Below, piece after piece: positions 8,153 through 11,840 of a stretch of 11,840 bases of DNA. The stretch is from positions 1-11,840 of the forward strand of contig JALLAP010000559.1 of the NCBI GenBank assembly GCA_036939355.1, read 5' to 3'. This DNA is from Thalassiosira profunda. Lineage: Eukaryota > Bacillariophyta > Thalassiosirophyceae > Thalassiosirales > Thalassiosiraceae. Position 1 is the first letter of the stretch. Every line of letters starts with the position of its first letter. Made by a program: the position numbers and the translations under genes. The notes under the pieces were generated by a model. It ran no database searches. It saw only the letters and a program-made list of their open reading frames with translations, and was not told where the DNA came from.

Positions 8153-11100
8153 TTATGCGGCGGCAGGCTTCAACTCCGTCAACGCGTGCTGAAAATGCAC
8201 CAGATCATTCTGCACGATCTGCCGCATGAACCGCGCCCGGGGCGAAGCTGTTGCCACATCGATCGTCGCAGTGTCCATTTCCTCTGTCAGGCGGGCGATG
8301 CTCTCCTCCATCACTTGAATCAAATGGGGGCGCACTTCGTCGTCGATTGCCGAGCCCGAAGAGTTGTCCCGAGAGAGGTCGTGCTTCACTCGAAGGAAGT
8401 GTGCAAGCTCTTCGAGAGATTTCTCATCTTTGATGCAAAACGTGTGCGATGCCGATTGACCAAATCTCGCCCCGGGATCGTTGCGACCCAACAGGGCGCA
8501 GTCGTTGGGGTTGTCCTCGAGGAGGAAGCCGTGGTAGGTAAACAGTAGATGATTGGGCTGCGCGTAGTGTTCGAAGAGTTGTTCTCCCTTCTGAACGCGG
8601 CGGCTGGCCCTGGTCACGGCCACGCTCTGCCTTCCATCCTCGGAATCCTCCACCGTTGTTGCATGCGCACGTCCAACGCTGTCGGCGTTCACCAAGTCCA
8701 GCAACGGCGACAAGTGCCGCATTCCATTCCACCAAATCGAGCGAGAGTCTAGGATTGCAGTGGCCCACAACACTTTGTTTCGATCCAAAAGGATCTCGCT
8801 GCCTAGGACGAGGTTGGCATCCAGATCTGAGGCCAACATTCGGTGTCTGTCTGCTGCACGCTGATGGTACCTCAAGACGAACCGACGAACGTCGGAGCCT
8901 GCCAAGTGTCTGTCGATCTCCTCTTCCGGAATGAAGAGTGGGTGGTACTCTCGCATTTCCTCGACCGACGGAAGCAACGCCAAGTATGCCCACCAGCGAC
9001 TCTGCTCTCCGAGTACGAAGCGTTCGTGGAGAAGGTACAGCAGCAGCGCGTCAAAGCCATCATTCTGCCCATTATCTGAGCTCGAATGCTTCCTGAGAAG
9101 CGCTGCCAAATCCGAATCGTTGTCCAAACCTGCCAATGCAGAGGATACATCAATGACAGAGTCGGCTCCTAGCGAAATGTATGCATCGCCAACCTCGAGA
9201 TCCTCCGTAGCGAATGCACCAACTCTCATCCCATCGCCGGTCATCCTGGGCTCGATCTTGTTTAGAGGCAGCTCCAACGATTCGACAAAGGACACGAAAG
9301 CATCCAGTTTGTCTTTGAGACCTTCAGCCGTTGTTGTTGCTTGAGCAGTGACAGCATTCTCACTTTCCAGAACGAACTCGCCAGATGCATTTGCAATCCC
9401 CGATAGTATTGTTCTTTCCTGCACTCGAAACCGAAGGGCCAACGCCAATTGGTGCCTGCCTTCCGCCTCTGCCTTCTGAAGTTGCAGCTGTAGCTGCTCC
9501 TCTGTGTCGCCGGTGGCTTCAAAGCTAGAAATGGCACGTCCGGCGGCTGTGCGCAATGCCTGCTTGACAACGGCTTTGCTCCCAGGGTACCTCGCACACC
9601 GTATTTCCATCAGCTCTGCGTCTCTCAAGTGAATTGCAGCAGCACATTTGTCCTTCAGCGAGGCAAACATTTCTCCGTGATCCGCCTCGATTCGGTCCCA
9701 GGCCAGGTTGTTGCCATCTCCAAGCATAAGAGAAGCGACTGCAATGGAGTCGGACGCCGGCCGTCGCCCCACAGTATTGCCATCATCCACCAACGACAAA
9801 TCTGCTCGGACGCACACATCTCCCAGCGCCTCGAACGTCCTCGTCTCGGGATGAATAAGCCGCAGCGACTTCAGCGCCCGCAATACCAACCCCGCGTTCT
9901 CGCCGTGCCTCCCGCTTGCAACATTGCGACGAAGGAAGAACGACCCCGAAATGGTGGCGCAGTTGTTGGGATTCTCGTGTGGGACGAAGCCGTGGGCTTC
10001 GAGGAAGAGCGAGCTGTCCACCGGGCCGTAATCCTCGAATATCTGTACGTTGCGTTCACTGCCGAGTCCGGTGGGCAGAAAAATGTCCCTGTCCGATCGC
10101 ACAGTGATGGTTCCATTGTCCGAGAGTGTGTGATATAAGTCAAAGGGAGCCCGGATCCAATCCTGGCTCCCCTCTTTTGGCGCGTAGTTGATCATCTCGG
10201 CCAGAGGAGTTAGACTTTGCGTGCAAAAAACGCGTGAGGCATCGTTGATCGGTTTGGGGACGCAAACAATGATCGGCGTACTCACTGCTTCGTTCCTCTG
10301 AGCACCATGGCGCGGGAGGATACGATGGCCACGAATCGGTGGAACGCCTGGAAGCTCAGGCAGGATGGCGGAATCGACGCCGGAGACTGTTCCGGTATCT
10401 TCGTCCGAATCATATCTCGCACCACCGATTGCAGCGAGGCGCCATTGGCGCCGCGCGAATGCATCCCCTCCAGCACCCTCCTCGACTGCCTCCCCGTCCG
10501 TTCGAGGCCCTCGTCCTGCAGCGCCGCGTACTCCTCATCGCCGAACGTGTCCAATCGGGGCACCGTGTATTGCGGCAATACGTCGAGGTACGGTCCCCAC
10601 CGAATGTCCCCCATTGCAAACAATTCCGAATGCCGATGCTGGCACTCCTCCGCCATCAAATAGAGAGCGATTACCGCATCTTGCTCCGGCAATCCCATCC
10701 CCCACCTCGCCAGCCCCGTCCCGTGGGGAAAGTAATTTGTGAGAATGTTGTTCACATCGGGGTAGAAGGTGGGGAGGTAGAGCGGGCTGTCCGGGTGGGC
10801 GTACTTTTCCATGATGGATTCGACGGAGATGATGATGGACGAGGGCACCGTGAACAAAGGGTCGAGGTGTCGGATCACCGGCGTCGTCTCGTCGTCCTGC
10901 CGCGTGCATTGCCCGTTGCCCTCCGCGCCATCGGATTGGCAATCATCCGGATGCGAAGATGGCGGACGCACGGGCAATGCCAGCCCCCAGCCGCCGTACT
11001 CGTCAAATTCCTCTATTGTCACGTTTGTAACCCGGCCATCGCCCGCGTCGATGGGATGAAACGTCCCGCCGTTGTCGACGAACCATCGCAGGAAGGCCTC

Positions 11101-11355
11101 CCTTCGGTGTTGGATGTCCGTTTGAATTGACGACGACGATGGCCGCGGGCCGCCGCTCGACGCCGAGCAGAAGGACGCGACGGCGAGGATTGCAAAAATG
11201 ACGATGGCGAGGAAGGGCTTGGATTTCTCCCCATTCTTTTGAGCGGGCGATGCGCCGGTCGTTGAGGCGGCGTGGCTGCGGTTTTGCTTCGCCTTCGGTC
11301 GTTCTCTTCGCGGTTGGACCGCCCCAATATGGCGCTTCCCCTTGCTCCTCGCCAT
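8153..11355 (-). CDS. Membrane-anchored protein with two tandem SET-like domains (Rubisco LSMT/SETD3 type)
   Basis: Exon 1 is 11355-10286 and exon 2 is 10214-8153; together they encode 1043 residues. The start ATG at 11355 has good context (ATCATGG). A basic N-terminus precedes one hydrophobic helix (about 47-64), so a signal anchor with the rest lumenal is likely; an N-glycosylation sequon lies at N111-T113. SET-like domain 1 (about 86-445) shows YGGWGLAL (120-127), LFTVPSSIIIS (167-177), PYLDVLPQ (255-262), LTPLAEMINY (358-367) and EDYG...HGFVPHENPNNC (417-442). A helical region follows. SET-like domain 2 (about 660-930) shows MRVGAFATEDLEVGDAYISL (686-705), WWAYLALLPS (764-773), LSPLLDLVNADS (858-869) and HYAQPN...YHGFLLEDNPNDC (906-929), then a tail resembling the Rubisco-LSMT substrate-binding region. 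This family transfers methyl groups from SAM to protein Lys or His. Both domains deviate at conserved positions, so activity and substrate are open. Confidence 0.82.
10215..10285 (-). other. Intron of the double-SET gene (71 nt)
   Basis: On the minus strand the donor GTGAGT begins at 10285 and the acceptor GCAAAG ends at 10215. The join CA|T makes His357 and links SRAMVLRGTK directly to LTPLAEMINY, which restores the order expected within a SET domain of this family. Without splicing the upstream frame stops at the donor (CAG TGA). The downstream open frame begins at GTG inside the intron and has no ATG of its own there, which supports one spliced gene over two separate ones. Confidence 0.87.
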
Positions 11356-11840
11356 GATTTCGAGGGAGGAAGCTGAAATTTCGCCGCTGCGCAGGACGCT
11401 GGGGACACTGCCCCCGCCTCGGGCAACCGACGACGGGCGGCTGTGGCTGAGCCGGCGTGGGATGCGGCGACCGGGCGGGCGGGTGATGGGTGAAGGGTGA
11501 TGGGTGATGGAGCGCGAGGAGAGGGCGAGCGCGAGGCAGGAGGCGGGCTAGAGTACCTGCTAGTACGATACATACATTGTACGTAAGCTAGCTAAACCGC
11601 GGAGAGCTGACACCGACAGCAAGCAACGCGGCAAGCGAGGGGGGCCGGCAACGACCGACTACCTGCCGCTGCACTTGGCCCTCTCCCGCTCAGCCTCATA
11701 ACCGCCCAACACATCCGCAGTCGGCGGCGTCGCGTTTGTGTCTCGCCGTCGCGTCGCTGTCATTGCCCGCAGCGGAACCATCAAGCAACATCCAACCACG
11801 CCCGCGTATCCGCGAATAAAAATTAGCGGCGCCGAACTGC
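11356..11840. promoter_or_regulatory. 5' flank of the double-SET gene; no gene recognised
   Basis: These 485 bases run from the minus-strand start codon to the window edge. No convincing coding exon is seen on either strand; the one minus-strand open frame that enters from the gene is an out-of-frame shadow of its 5' end. The stretch should hold the 5' UTR and promoter of the double-SET gene. It contains a GGGTGAT heptamer repeat (11481-11510), small palindromes (11548-11594) and an AT-rich AATAAAAATTA at 11815-11825. That last element could equally be a core-promoter or 3'-end signal for a neighbour beyond the window. Confidence 0.4.
11481..11510. repeat. Heptamer tandem repeat GGGTGAT, four copies
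   Basis: The four units are GGGTGAT, GGGTGAA, GGGTGAT and GGGTGAT, followed by GG. They lie 126-155 bases upstream of the double-SET start codon, in its 5' UTR or promoter. One unit differs by a single base. Confidence 0.8.

Noticed and set aside
10215..10285. Two separate adjacent SET genes on the minus strand
   Set aside because: The downstream frame begins at a GTG that is the splice donor itself, and the join restores the expected SET order in frame.
11815..11820. AATAAA as a poly(A) signal
   Set aside because: No plus-strand gene is seen upstream of it within the window, so the match alone cannot support a call.

Overview
The window is nuclear DNA of a eukaryote. Three of its four genes only read correctly after removal of GT-AG introns, most of them short (58-182 nt, plus one of 353 nt), and every exon join keeps the reading frame. 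The sequence is GC-rich with little intergenic space. The gene types fit a unicellular alga or related protist; a stramenopile such as a diatom is my best guess, but it is inference, because nothing in the window is lineage-specific. I see no tRNA, rRNA, transposon, CRISPR array or viral gene.

Layout. (1) 1-2255, plus strand: the 3' six exons of a gene for a TPR-like protein ending in a complete MYND zinc finger; its 5' end lies outside the window. (2) 2436-5648, minus strand: a single-exon gene for a long, largely disordered, proline-rich acidic protein. It carries six copies of an aromatic-plus-acidic motif and single NPF and DPF tripeptides; I do not recognise its family. (3) 5894-8040, plus strand, three exons: a TauE/SafE-family membrane transporter with a secretory leader and a cysteine-rich lumenal segment. 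(4) 8153-11355, minus strand, two exons: a membrane-anchored protein with two tandem SET-like methyltransferase domains of the Rubisco-LSMT/SETD3 type. The remaining 485 bases (11356-11840) hold only the presumed 5' flank of gene 4, with a heptamer repeat and a cluster of small palindromes.

Transcription order is + - + -, giving two tail-to-tail pairs (180 and 112 bp between stop codons) and one head-to-head pair (245 bp between the outermost ATGs). The four genes do not form an evident pathway. Genes 3 and 4 both look like endomembrane proteins, and gene 2 carries sequence motifs of the kind found in membrane-trafficking proteins, but I see no functional cluster.

Several apparent open frames begin at TTG or GTG only because splice sites interrupt the genes, so I chose starts by ATG context and exon joins. 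I found nothing that amounts to a new multi-gene system. The most unusual items are the tandem, possibly lumenal double-SET protein and the repeated aromatic-acidic motif of gene 2.
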